Source: Labia minor
Lineage: Eukaryota > Arthropoda > Insecta > Dermaptera > Spongiphoridae
Assembly: GCA_963082975.1 (NCBI GenBank)
Contig: OY720346.1
Span: forward strand, 30,870,720-30,934,719
Direction of reading: 5' to 3'
Length of the DNA stretch: 64,000 bases
Positions 48,451 to 59,645 of this stretch are shown here, in pieces. The translations under genes were made by a program, and so were the position numbers. The stretch's first letter is position 1. The number at the start of each line of letters is the position of its first letter. Under the pieces are notes generated by a model. It did not search any database. It was not told the origin of the DNA and saw nothing but the letters and a program-made list of their open reading frames with translations.

Positions 48451-49344
48451 ACTAGCACATCCTATACTTCTTAGTTTAACAAATAAAAGAAAAATTACAA
48501 ATATAATTCTATCTTCAAGATATATAATTTTTATTTATTGTGAGTCAACGTAAAAGGAGGTTAGTTAAGAAACGAAAATTAATTACATTTACAACCAACT
48601 CAAAAAAAAAAAAAATTCAAGTTAATATATATTAATAATAATAATTTTTGTAATCTCATACCTAAAAATGAACTTTACAAAAGGATCAGATTTCTATTAA
48701 AAAATAATAAAAAAATATTAAAATTTGAAAGGTAATTATAACCTAAAAATAAGTTTGCTTTTCCATTTATTTAATTTTAATGAAACTCATTTAAATAAAC
48801 GTTTTTTAATTCGAATATTGAACCTATCAATCTATTTTTTTGACACTACTAAACTTGAAATTTCTTTGCAGAAGCACGAACTATTATAATATATTCTTCA
48901 ATATCGGTCATCCACCTTCATTCAATTTTTAACTTCTCCTAATTCCATCTCAATTGATTTGATATTTATTATCATCCCAAAGCAACCATTTGGTTGTTTT
49001 GTAATCGAATTTCCCTATTAAATCAAACACTATATTATTTTATCATAATCCATTACAGCCTAAATACCCAAAAGCCCATTGATTTTATAAACTAATATAC
49101 TGCCCCTTTATTTTGTAAATAGTGTAAGTCAATACTGTTGGATGAAAACATCTTTCATATTCAATGGAAACTTAATTTGTTTTATTTATGATTAACATTT
49201 GTAAAAATATTAAATTTTCATTAGTATTTATTATTATTTAGAAAGATATAAAAAAATGCGAAAATTGTTTATATTATTTTCAAAAATCTCGGGAAACTTA
49301 ATTTCAAAATCACTGAATCCATTCTCAATCATTAAATAGACATA

Positions 49345-50242
49345 CACCCTCCATTCCAAAAGAAACCGAACTTTAAAAAAAAATAGTACCACTAATGCCA
49401 TCTGTTGTAATATTATACCCGTAGATGGCTTAGTCCCTTATTGACAACTGGTATAAATTTTATGACATTTGGATGCATACAACAAAAGTTATTGCGTTTC
49501 AAATGTCAGTGTGTTTTGTACATCGGTCGGAAAATGAGCTTCAAACAAAGAGCTGCAATTGATTTTTGTGTTAAACTTGGTAAAACTTTTACTGAAACGC
49601 ACCAATTGCTACAAAATGCATATGGTGATGATTGTCTATCCCGTACGGAAGTTTACGAGTGGTTCGGGCGATTCAAATCGGGTAGAGATACTCTGGATGA
49701 TGAAGAAAGATCAGGCCGACTCAGAACCGGATTATCGGAAGAAAATATCGAATTATCCACAAAGAATTTGTTCCATCCGGCCAGACAGTCACTGGAGAGT
49801 TTTACTTGGGCGTCATGAAGCGTTTGCTGGCAAGAATTTTCGGTCAGAATATCGAGAAATCGGCAGTTGGACTCTTGCACGATAATGCACCATCATATCG
49901 ATCGCGACTTGTAACTGAATTTTTGGTCAAAAATCACGTTATTCCTTTGCATCATTCGCCCTATTTACCAGATCTGGCTCCGTGCAACTTATCTGTTCCC
50001 TAAACTGCGTTAAGCGATGAAAGGAAAGTGGCACGCATCGATTGAAGCGCCTTTGAGAAGGCGACGACCGACGTCCTAAAGACCATTCCAATAAAGGACA
50101 TGGAGAAGTCGTTTGACAACTTGTTGGAGCGTGCAAATTTGTGTATCGATGCAGAAGGGTGATTAATAAAAATGATTTGTTCCAAAATGTACATTGGTTT
50201 TTGTTTTTTTTAAAAGTTCGGTTTCTTTTGGAATGGAGGGTG
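49345..50242 (+). mobile_element. Mariner element with intact terminal repeats and internal deletion
   Basis: Both ends carry the same 30-bp terminal inverted repeat (49345-49374 and 50213-50242, starting CACCCTCCATTCC), flanked by TA duplications at 49343-49344 and 50243-50244. At 898 bp it is about 400 bp shorter than a full mariner (about 1.3 kb), because the middle of the transposase is missing. Perfect ends suggest fairly recent mobilisation by a transposase made elsewhere. Confidence 0.92.
49534..50003 (+). pseudogene. Mariner transposase, internally deleted
   Basis: The N-terminal helix-turn-helix half starts MSFKQRAAIDFCVKLGKTFT and runs through WFGRFKSGRD to about 49750. The sequence then jumps to the late catalytic region in another frame (GEFYLGVMKRLLAR, LLHDNAPSYRS, YLPDLAP), so roughly 110 codons holding the first catalytic Asp (the DETW-type motif) are gone. 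The HDNAP Asp survives; the third motif reads LPDLAPCN, so the last catalytic Asp is replaced. The product cannot be an active transposase. Confidence 0.9.
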
Positions 50243-51131
50243 TAAATCTCATATTGATAACACAATAGAATTACTATATACTACAATAAACTACTTGAAT
50301 AAATTTTAATAAAGAGAAATAATATTAAATTTTATTTAAGAATATTATGATATAAAATATAATCTTGTTTATATGTAAGTATTTATAGGAATTAGGGAGC
50401 TGTTTTGATTATGGAAATGAATGCTGCTGTTTTTATCTTTATTTTTCTATCTATTTATATATACATAAGAGTATATTTGTATTTTAAATTTAATCATTAT
50501 TTTAATTTGTTTGTGATAATAATTCTATGAAGAAAATGAAATTAGATGTAAATAAGTATATATATTATAATAGATCAAATTATTATTCATTTGTTGTGAA
50601 ACACCATACCAGCGATATAATGAACAAGGATTTCCAATGTCAATCAATACAATTAATTTCTGAATAGCCCATTGGGAACAAGGGTGAGGAAGAGGCTAGT
50701 TTCAAACACATTTTCGGATATCCCCAAAATAAAATTGATGTGGAATTTTAAGAATGGGATTATCAATTAATATTTATTATTTCTGGTGTTTCTAAATTTG
50801 AGATTTCTTTTCACAACAGCATCCCATACCTACAAATATCTGTTTCCTCATTGATCCAATTCCTTCCTAATTATCTCCCATTCTATTTTCTCTCACCATC
50901 GCGAGTGGACCATTCATCTGATCGTTTTTCCAAATGGTTTACCACTAAACTTTTCAGTAATTTTATTTTGAGCCTAAATGTGCCTTCCGCCCTTCTCAAA
51001 GATTATAACATTTAACTATACATGGTGATGCTTAGAGATTAAATATTACTTTATTATGTATATAATTTCTGTCATTTTCCAATTAATATCATTCATGTAT
51101 TTATTAAAGCTTTTGTGTGGTTATTTTGATA

Positions 51132-51586
51132 ATTATTAAGGGAATTTTTATTAAAAGACCACACATTGTTTGTATAAAATTATTTATTAAATTAAAATAA
51201 CTGTACAACGTTTCGAGTCCTTATTCTGCAGTCTTTTTCAAGCAACCGTAGGCTTGCTCCGATTCAAGCGGACTGACCCATGATGGGACACGTCACCTCT
51301 TATATAGGCAGTGATATTGGCGTCACCATGAAGTCAGCAACCATTGGTCATGGTGATATTAAAAATTGGCGGGAGAAAATTGGAGCCAAAAATTGGCACC
51401 AATATCACTGCCTATATAAGAGGTGAAGTGTCCCATCATGGGTCAGTCCTTTTGAATCGGAGCAAGCGTACGGTTGCTTGAAAAAGACTGCAGAATAAGC
51501 AGTCGAAACGTTGTACAGTTATTTTAATTTAATAAATAATTTTATACAAACAATGTGATCTTTTAATAAAAATTCCCTTAATAATA
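51132..51586. mobile_element. Large palindrome of Penelope-type terminal sequence
   Basis: Two arms of about 190 bp (51132-51322, 51399-51586) are near-perfect inverted copies around a 76-bp spacer. Each outward arm carries a TATATAGG box, a GAGCAAGC...GTTGCTTG stem, a GACTGC...GCAGTC stem followed by GAAACGTTGTACAG, the sequence style of Penelope-like element terminal repeats with a hammerhead-like fold. Outer ends are TTAAGGGAATTTTT. The core CUGANGA appears as TTGAAAAA, so any ribozyme is degenerate. Could also be a foldback MITE with TTAA target. Confidence 0.6.
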
Positions 51587-51892
51587 TCATTCATTTTTTA
51601 TCCATAAATGTTGAGGAGAGTTTTATTTTTAAAAGTCTGAATTGAATTGATTAACTCACGTCATGAGCCATGGTTACCTTGCAACGTATACAACTGACAA
51701 AATAATAGTTTTAAATATTTTACTTTTAATATTTATAGATAATCATTTTTACTATTAACTTCTTATCAAATATTAATATATTACCCTTTGTGAGTGATTA
51801 CCGTACATACATTATACGTTTTGTATATTAATGAATAGAAATTTTAAGCTCTATATACAAAATATATATAATATATATAAAAAATAACTTAC

Positions 51893-51984
51893 TCATTTTG
51901 TTTTACACAAGTCATTGTGGCATTATATTCTGCCAATCGTTGATCATTATTATCATTCTCTATCATGGCAAAACACACTTGACA
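51893..51984 (-). CDS. Upstream exon of the sphingomyelin synthase gene with an alternative start codon
   Basis: A 92-base open exon bounded by a TTTTTTTAG acceptor and a perfect GA/GTAAGT donor. It ends in phase 2, which fits the acceptor at 27704 exactly: the split codon becomes Glu and the next codon is the ATG at 27703. The frame has no stop and holds its own ATG at 51966, giving a 25-residue extension beginning MIENDNNDQRLAEYNATM before the Met at 27703. The full product would be 467 residues. The peptide is polar and has no domain that I recognise. Splice consensus and frame continuity are seen; that this exon belongs to the gene, and that translation starts here rather than at 27703, is inference. 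Confidence 0.65.
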
Positions 51985-53146
51985 CTAAAAAAATAAATAG
52001 TTATGAATAATCAATAAGAACGGTTAATAGACATAGGATGAGAAATTCTAATCCGGCGAAATCCATGATCAAATAGAAAATGAATCATCAATGATGCTAG
52101 TTACTGAACTAACTGACCATGGTGAGGAGTGAAGGCTGCGAGGAGGGGGGAAACGGGAGAGAGAATGCAACAAGTGTTACGCAAGATAATACATTCATTG
52201 CTTTCTATGATTGGGGGTCACTATTTAAAAAAGAACTTAAAATATTTTATATTATGTAATGATTCAATGGAAATGATCAATAATTAATTATGACCTTAAT
52301 CTAATTCTAGAAAAATAGAATAAAAAAACATTGTTAAAACAAAAAAAAAACAAAAAAACTATTGTAAATATTGTAAAATTACAAAAATATTATCCTTTTT
52401 TTTTAAATTATAAAATAAAAATAAAATGAATGGAATATTATTATTATACTATACTATTATATAGAAAGATCAAAATCGAAAATGATGTCAGATAATCGTC
52501 ATGTATGAAAGAGAGAAAAAATCCTTGGAAAAAATATTAAATATTTCTTCTTTGATTCATTCTTAAATTGAGTCGAAAATAAAATAATTTCATATCATAT
52601 TTATCATAAGTAAAAAATATAATTGACTCATTGAATAAAATAAATTCTTTCATAAACTTGTATACTTCCTTGTGTGGGTGTGGGTCAATCACTTATCAAT
52701 GATTATTTTTAATATTATTAATTAGTTGGATTTTTAGGCCATTGAAAATGTGCCTTACTAATTAATTATTGGTATAATAAGGATATATAAGATATAAGGA
52801 AAAGCTCACCTTGGGACACTTTTTTTTCAATCTTTTTGCTAATTATTTGATGAATTATTTTCAAAATTTTTCCAAGTTCATGTGTAATCTTTCTCTACAT
52901 TATTAAATAACTTTTAATCTCATATTCATTAAAAAAAATATTTAGTAATTTGTCACCATTACTAAGTGGCTCATTTTGGGTTTTTAATAAAAGAAAATTA
53001 TTTAGTTTTAACACTTTAAATGAATTGATAAATGATTTTTATATATATATATTCTTTATTTCTAATCCTTACAATTAATTCTAATAATTTCCTAAAAGAA
53101 GAAATAATAACTATTACCAAATACAAGTTACAAAGAATAAATAAAT

Positions 53147-53788
53147 AAGTTGACCTGTGGCCAGGTCCGAACCGACCGACGGTTTGAAGTAAATTAATTT
53201 CCAGCTACAGAAACAATTTCAAATAATTTTAATATATCTATTAATGTAATAAAAAACAGATATGGATACATAAATAATAAATATAAACATTTTTAATTTT
53301 ATTTTATTTATAATATCTATGCAAGACCAGGCTGTGACGTCATGAATGGCTGGATGACGTCATATAATTTTAAATCAAGAAAAAACTAATAAATATGATT
53401 TTTCTCGAGAATAAAACCAATACAAAGTGCATGATTCGTGGTGATATGTAAAAAATCTCCTCATGTTAAATTTGGTGTGAAAATAACCCTTCCCTTCCTA
53501 TCGTCGATGGCTAATACTACCACTTCCGGTTTCCGGATTTGCACCAAAAGTTGATCAATTCATCCCACTGATGCATTAAGTAAATATACCAAATTTCATC
53601 GAAATCCGTTCAGCCGTTCAGGCTGTACACATCTATACGGACAGACGGACGGACGGACAGACATCATGCTAAAAATACTTTTTTCTGTTAAGAAAATGCA
53701 TGATTCGTGGAGATATGTACCTAAAAATATCCATAGGTGAAATTTGGTGTGAAAACAATACCTCCCTTACTATCGTCGGTCGGTAAAA
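53147..53788 (-). mobile_element. HINE-like family 2, copy C
   Basis: Complete reverse copy with 5' and 3' inverted repeats and hairpin (GACCTGTGGCCAGGTC on the plus strand, 53151-53166). Very close to copy A over most of its length; its (CGGA)n tract is shorter. It lies 1.2 kb upstream (in the gene's direction) of exon 51893-51984. Confidence 0.76.
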
Positions 53789-54469
53789 ATTATTTTATCC
53801 ACAAAATATTTACCATAAACACTCTTTGAAACTTTAGAATGTCAAGCTGTTAAATTTAACTCCAGAACAATTATATTATTCATTAGCTTTAAAAAATATT
53901 TAAAATTTCATTATACTACTTTTAATTTCAAAATATTTTCATTAAAAATGCACTTTCCAAATATTAATAAATGTAATGTATCTATAAATATAAAAAAAAT
54001 ATTGCTAGAAATAATATTAATATTTTTAGATTCATTGCCGGACAGGCAAGGATATGTTTGAATTGATGAGTAGTGTTTATAATCAGAAAATCAAAAATCA
54101 AAATTATTTTTTAGCTGTATGGTGGCTATAAAAATAAGCTTTATCAAAACAAGATTTCATCTAATTTTAAATAAAAAAAATAGTGAAAATGTTCTATAGC
54201 TATATTTAAATTGTATAAGTTTGTATATAAAACTTAAATAAAGCTTTGCTTAAATTTATTTTGATTTTATTTTATTTTTTAATAATTTTATTTGTATTAA
54301 TGAATAATTTTATTTATCTTTATGAATCATTTTCTTTATATTAATGCATAACCCTGTAATCTATCATTTTTCTAATGGGCATTAATTATATTAATTTAAC
54401 TCAATATACAAATATTCATATGTTAAAATATTTCACAGTTTTCTGAGTAGCTCAAGTTTAGTTGTTTAC

Positions 54470-54515
54470 AATTTTGGTCCGGATTACAAAAATGTTGCCA
54501 ACCCCCTGGTCTAGA
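54470..54515 (-). mobile_element. Short hAT-type terminal fragment
   Basis: On the minus strand CAGGGGGTTGGCAACATTTT near 54513 is a typical hAT-type end, but I found no partner end or duplication nearby. Confidence 0.35.
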
Positions 54516-56600
54516 GAATGATAGAATAAAAATAATAATAATAATTATAATTAGCATTGCTCTATATGATTATATTTTCCAAAATTAGATTATAAAAGTC
54601 ATTTGATCATTATTAATGTGTGAATTTTATATTTTTTATAATTTTATGACAACTGTTGATTATTAATTACTATAATTAAGAAAAAACTAATTAAAAATTA
54701 ATTGTCCGAAGTTGAAATCTATTATTAAGATCGATTTACCAGCTCCACCTCACCCTCCTACATAATATGGTAATTTCAAAAATGTACGTAGAGCCGTATT
54801 TTAGATGAAAAATATATTTTATATGATATATGGTACATAGTACTTAAATGAAAAGAATATTCAATTTTTGATTAATAAAATTGAATTATTTAATAAACAT
54901 ATTTAAAAATACAATATATTAATATTGATTTCAAAAACACCAATTATGAATTACATCAGTTTCCTATCATAAATTAAATAACTTTTAAAAAGAATTAATA
55001 GATTATAATATTGGACTGGGAGGAGGTGGGAAGCGCCGAAGTGGAAATGTAAATAAACTAATATTGAGAAATACATATATTTTTATAAAGAAGAAATGTT
55101 TAACAAATATTAATTAAGAAAAATACTGTAATTAATTGAAAGTACTTAATAAATATATAGAATTTTTAATCATTATTAATTTTCATTTTTGTTTTACCTT
55201 CATATACAAAATTAATCAAATAAATGAAAGTAAAGTTAAAGGGTTAAATTTAAGATAAATTAAGGGTTTAATATTTTAAATTAGAAATGATATGACATTA
55301 GTAATTTCAAAAAATTAACTGTTTAAAAAATTATGTTGGACATATACCTTAGTTAGAAAATCTTTAAATCATATTAAAAAAAATCAATTGTAAAAAAATG
55401 TTAAATGTTTCGAAGTCTAAGAATAAATGCTATTTATTGATCTCTGAGGATAAATTGGAGCATTAAAGCTAAAATAATTTTTCAATATATAAAAAAAAAA
55501 TCTACTGATTTTAGTTTTTATTTATAAATGGGAATTGATTGATAAAGTTCATAAATTCTAATTTTTTCTTTCTTTTTATTATTCATTTTTTTTTAATTTT
55601 GTTTTTGTCCAAAATAAATGACCACCCTAAAATATTTTTTCTATAATTTAAATATAGAAATGTGAAAATTATATATTCAATATTTCATGTAAACGCAAAT
55701 CAATATAAGTACAGTCTGTTCGGACTTTTTATTCATTAGTATATAGTGTAATATATTGTAATTATATATTAATAGAAGGGGACGGGTGTGGGTTTCCTAA
55801 TATATTTATATATATGATAAGATTGGTAAAAAATTAGTATTCTTTTGGTTGGGAGGTGACAGTAGTAGACAGGCTTTACAAATTTATAGAACAGAAGATT
55901 TGGTTAGAGATCGAACCTCGACAAGTTCATTTAGATTTAAGAATTAATAAAAATAATTTATCATAATTCTCAGAAAGCTTGCTAAAATTGAGATTTATTC
56001 CAAAGACTAATAATTTTAAAAAAGAAAATAAATTACAAATTTAAATTTTATTTTTACTTGCCATTAGTTATATTTAATATTAAATTTATATAGTATGAGT
56101 ATATATAAAAGGGTATAATATTAGGAATGATGATATTTAAATAATTTAAAAATCTATTTTAAAAATTATAATTTTGATTAATTTTAGTTGAATATCAAAG
56201 GTAAACATTAAAATTTTATACAAAATCAGAAAAACTACATTCAATATTTTTCAAAATTAACTATATATCTGAATTATAGTTTATTATATGTTATAATATC
56301 GTGTTGACTCATTTAAATTTTTATCTTTTGCTTATCTTTTATAACACTTATTAAATATTTCAGATCAAGCTCTTCAATCTAAAGAAGGAAATTGCACATT
56401 TTTATTTATACTATCTCTATTTTTTCTTAAAATTATCCAATTTATATAAATTATTAATAACTATTATTAATTCTATTAATAAAATTCTAATCAGAAAAAA
56501 TTATAAAGAATAAAATAGTAATCAATTGTGCAGAATGTTAAATATATTATAATAATAAAAGATGAAGAGGAAGCTAGAAACAATAATTTAATTAGATTTA
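54516..56600. other. AT-rich intronic spacer
   Basis: Nothing recognised apart from simple AT runs. Confidence 0.5.
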
Positions 56601-57120
56601 AGAGGGCAGGTCAATATGTTCGTGACTTTTGAATTTCCCATCTCTTAAATGAAATGGCAAAACTGCTCCTGTCCGCAAGCAACTATCGGCTGACTCCTAT
56701 CGAAATTTGAACCATCTCGGTCTTATAGTTTTTGTTGGACATCCATTAATAAGAGACTACGTCATGATTTCAGAAGAAAAAGAAAAAGTGAATTCCGTGT
56801 GGTCATTAAGCATTATTTTTTTGCAAAAAAAAAAATCACTGAAACCAAGTTTTTGCGCCGTTTCGTAACCGTGAATAAAACGAGGATCCACCAAAACACA
56901 CCAGAGACCAAACAGAAGTCAAAATAGTGGGTTTCTCAGGGTGAATCGGCACCAAAGATGTCCTCGACAAATCTTATTTTTTAGAAGGGATAAAAAAAAT
57001 TGGAGAAAGGTTGGACGAAGTTTATAGAGCTCAAATGAGGCTACTTTGAGAAATAAAATAATTTTTTTATCCTAAAACCAGTTTCATTCAAAAAGTCACG
57101 GACTTATTGACCTGCCCTCG
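56601..57120. mobile_element. Deleted mariner, family with GTCAATAA-type ends (copy 2)
   Basis: Inverted ends of about 32 bp (inward GAGGGCAGGTCAATA...GTGACTTTT), TA at 56599-56600 and 57121-57122, 520 bp. The interior shares several blocks with the copies at 16141 and 6586, including the piece near a mariner second exon-like region and TTGGAGAAA. Transposase coding is broken beyond use. Confidence 0.85.
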
Positions 57121-58067
57121 TATTTAGTAATATGAACTTTAAGATTTATGTCCTTTATTAATTAGTAAGAATTTTATTTTAAAAAATGTAATTATTATTA
57201 CATACATTTATATACTTACTTAAAAATATTTTTTCAATAATATATAAATGAAATAACTGAAATGACATTTTTTTAATGGAATAAATAATTATTTTTTGAT
57301 ATATATCATCTCTTCTATATTTTTAGTTGATTATTGATTAAAATATAAAAAAATGGAGGTTTAATTTTGAAGTCTTAAAAGCCACCACCCCAGATCTGAT
57401 TGTCTTATTATATTCAATCAAAATTCTTTACAACCAAAATTTCCAAATTGAAAGATTAATTTATTTATCAAAGAATTCAATTAATAATAAATCAAAAGAG
57501 TATGATTGGATTATTGTTTAGATAATTTAGTCATCATCAGTTTCCATTAATACCACATAATACCCTTTTATTCATTTATTTTTTGATCCAACGTATTATC
57601 TGATTCTTAGAAAATGTACGTCTTAAATAAAAATTGATTTCTTTTTTTTATCATTTAAATCTTTAAATTGTTCATTGAATAAAAAAAATAGTCGTTTTTT
57701 ATCAGTTTTTCTATTTCGCCGCTTATCATAAAAAAAAACCTATTGGAAATTTATTTTCATTCATTCCTTATCGATTCTTTTAGCTAAATTGAATGAAAGG
57801 GAGTATATTCGTATTTATAAGTTGAGCCAGGCAAACAAAGTTAACTATTTTTTTGTAATTTGAAAATTATATACTGGGATAAAATTTTTTAATAATTTTT
57901 TAAAAGTCTTAGCAAAAATTGTATATATTTGTATATTTTTGAAATATTAAACCGTCGGAAGGATTTTTTTGAAATTCACACCATTTATAATATTTATAAA
58001 GAAAAATCGATCTGTATTGGTTTCAGCCTGAAGAATAATCAACTTTATTAGTATTTTTACTATCTCG

Positions 58068-58712
58068 CCAGAGATAGTATTGCGATCACGAAAATTTTCG
58101 ATGTTGAGATTTTGATGTTTTTATACGTTTTGAAGGTTCCTGAATCATTTTCACTAAGGTTGAGAAAAATGTGTGTGTGTGTATGTGTGTGTGTGTGTAT
58201 GTGTGTATATGTGTGTGTATGTGTGTGTGTGTGTATGTATGTAGGAAAGATTACGCAAAAACGGTTTGAGCTAGAATAATGAAATTTGGTATACGGGAAT
58301 TATTCAAAATTCGTAGTTTTCTATCAACTTTTGAGAAATGTAGCTCAAACGGAAGAGGGTCATTACCTACAACGTTTTGATTTTTTTTCCTCTATAGTGA
58401 CCGTAAAAATAAAGATATATGTTTGATAATTTTTCACATGATTAAAAATTGTATAACTCTGCTATATATAGAATTTCAGCTTGATTGAATCGCTGAAAGT
58501 ACCAGAATTAATTTTTTAACACTGCAATTCTCACGCGCCAACACGTGACGTGGTGCCATCAACAAAGAGCCAAACACGCGCTGGTTTAATAAATATTATT
58601 TATTAATTTTAATTTATAATTTTTAATTAATTAAATTTAATTTAAATATAATATATTATGTTATTTAATCCAATTCATATTGCGAGATAGTTGAGTGGAG
58701 ACACTCCAGATA
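58068..58712 (+). mobile_element. HINE-like family 1, copy D
   Basis: Complete copy from TACTATCTCGCCAGAGATAG to GCGAGATAGTTGAGTGGAGA plus CACTCCAG. The microsatellite (58169-58241) is an expanded (TG)n with TATG interruptions, longer than in copies A-C. Otherwise closest to copy B. Confidence 0.8.
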
Positions 58713-58976
58713 ATTTTTTTTTTTATTTAAAATATAAATAAAATTACGAAATATATTTATCATTCCCCACCCAAAAAAAAAATATTCATGAAGTTACCAA
58801 CATATAAAGGAAGGAATTTCAAATAAATTGTTGAATCAATTTGATTTAATAATATTAAATAAATTATATTATATTAATTAAAATGTTTTTTAGATTAAAT
58901 TATAAATAATATAAATGATATTTGATTATTATAAATAAAAAGAAAAAATATAACTTCCTTTCTTAATTAAAATTAG

Positions 58977-59035
58977 CTGGAGTGTCTCCACTCGACTATC
59001 TCGCAATTTGAATAGGATTAAATAACATAATATAT
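58977..59035 (-). mobile_element. HINE-like family 1, 3'-end fragment E
   Basis: Only the last 60 bases of the family are present, in reverse: hairpin, GCGAGATAG repeat and the AATCC(T)ATTCAAATTG neighbour. It faces copy D 265 bp away, so the two 3' ends point at each other. Confidence 0.7.
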
Positions 59036-59192
59036 AATACATAAAAAAATAGACAAGTGTCAATACAATTTCAGAATTTATATTATTATCAGTATATTAT
59101 ATTATTATTAGTAGTATTATTATCTTTGGTCGAAACAGTCTCTAAGCTCTATTGCTAATTTGAAAAATATAAAGATTATATATAATATTAAT

Positions 59193-59645
59193 GGTAGTCA
59201 AACCGTGGCTCGCGAGCCACATATGACACTTTTTAAGTTTATAGTGGCTCAATTAAAAAATTTAAAGTTATCACAATTTAAAATTTACATATATTAAACT
59301 GGAAAAAGGCTACATTATGACACATTTATTTACATATAATTATTTAAAGGAAATTCAAAATTGAGTTATTTCTGCAAGTTTTAAAAACTTTGTTGTAAAA
59401 TGTATCCGATCTATCCCATCTCTGTCTACTTTATTACAATAGCAACAGCAGAACTATTGCATGAGGTGCGTATTTTTTTATTATTAATATAATTAGGTAT
59501 TTTAATCGAGCACGTATTCGTAATTTTTGCTTTTGTGACTACGAACCCCTCCACCCCCAAAGTAAAATTTTTTCCCGATTTGGCTCTTAAATATTTTCAA
59601 TTTTTCAATATGGCTCTAAGTATCACCAAGTGTGCCCACCCCTCG
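59193..59645. mobile_element. Possible hAT-type element, ends worn
   Basis: The left end GTAGTCAAACCGTGGCTCGC and the right end AGTGTGCCCACCCCTC have the usual character of hAT termini (gtggctcgcgagccac, and GGGGTGGGCAC inverted). The stretch TTCAATATGGCTCTAAGTAT near the right end is shared with the element at 5639-6017. No target duplication could be defined. Confidence 0.5.

Larger units (their letters stand above)
27705..51892 (-). other. Large intron rich in transposons
   Basis: An intron of about 24 kb between exon 51893-51984 and the main coding exon (about 20 kb if the exon ending at 48030 is used). Apart from the elements listed separately it holds AT-rich DNA and simple repeats. 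I see no other coding exon of a recognisable family between 28000 and 29800, 36250 and 39220, 41820 and 43180, or 45200 and 48000. Confidence 0.5.
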
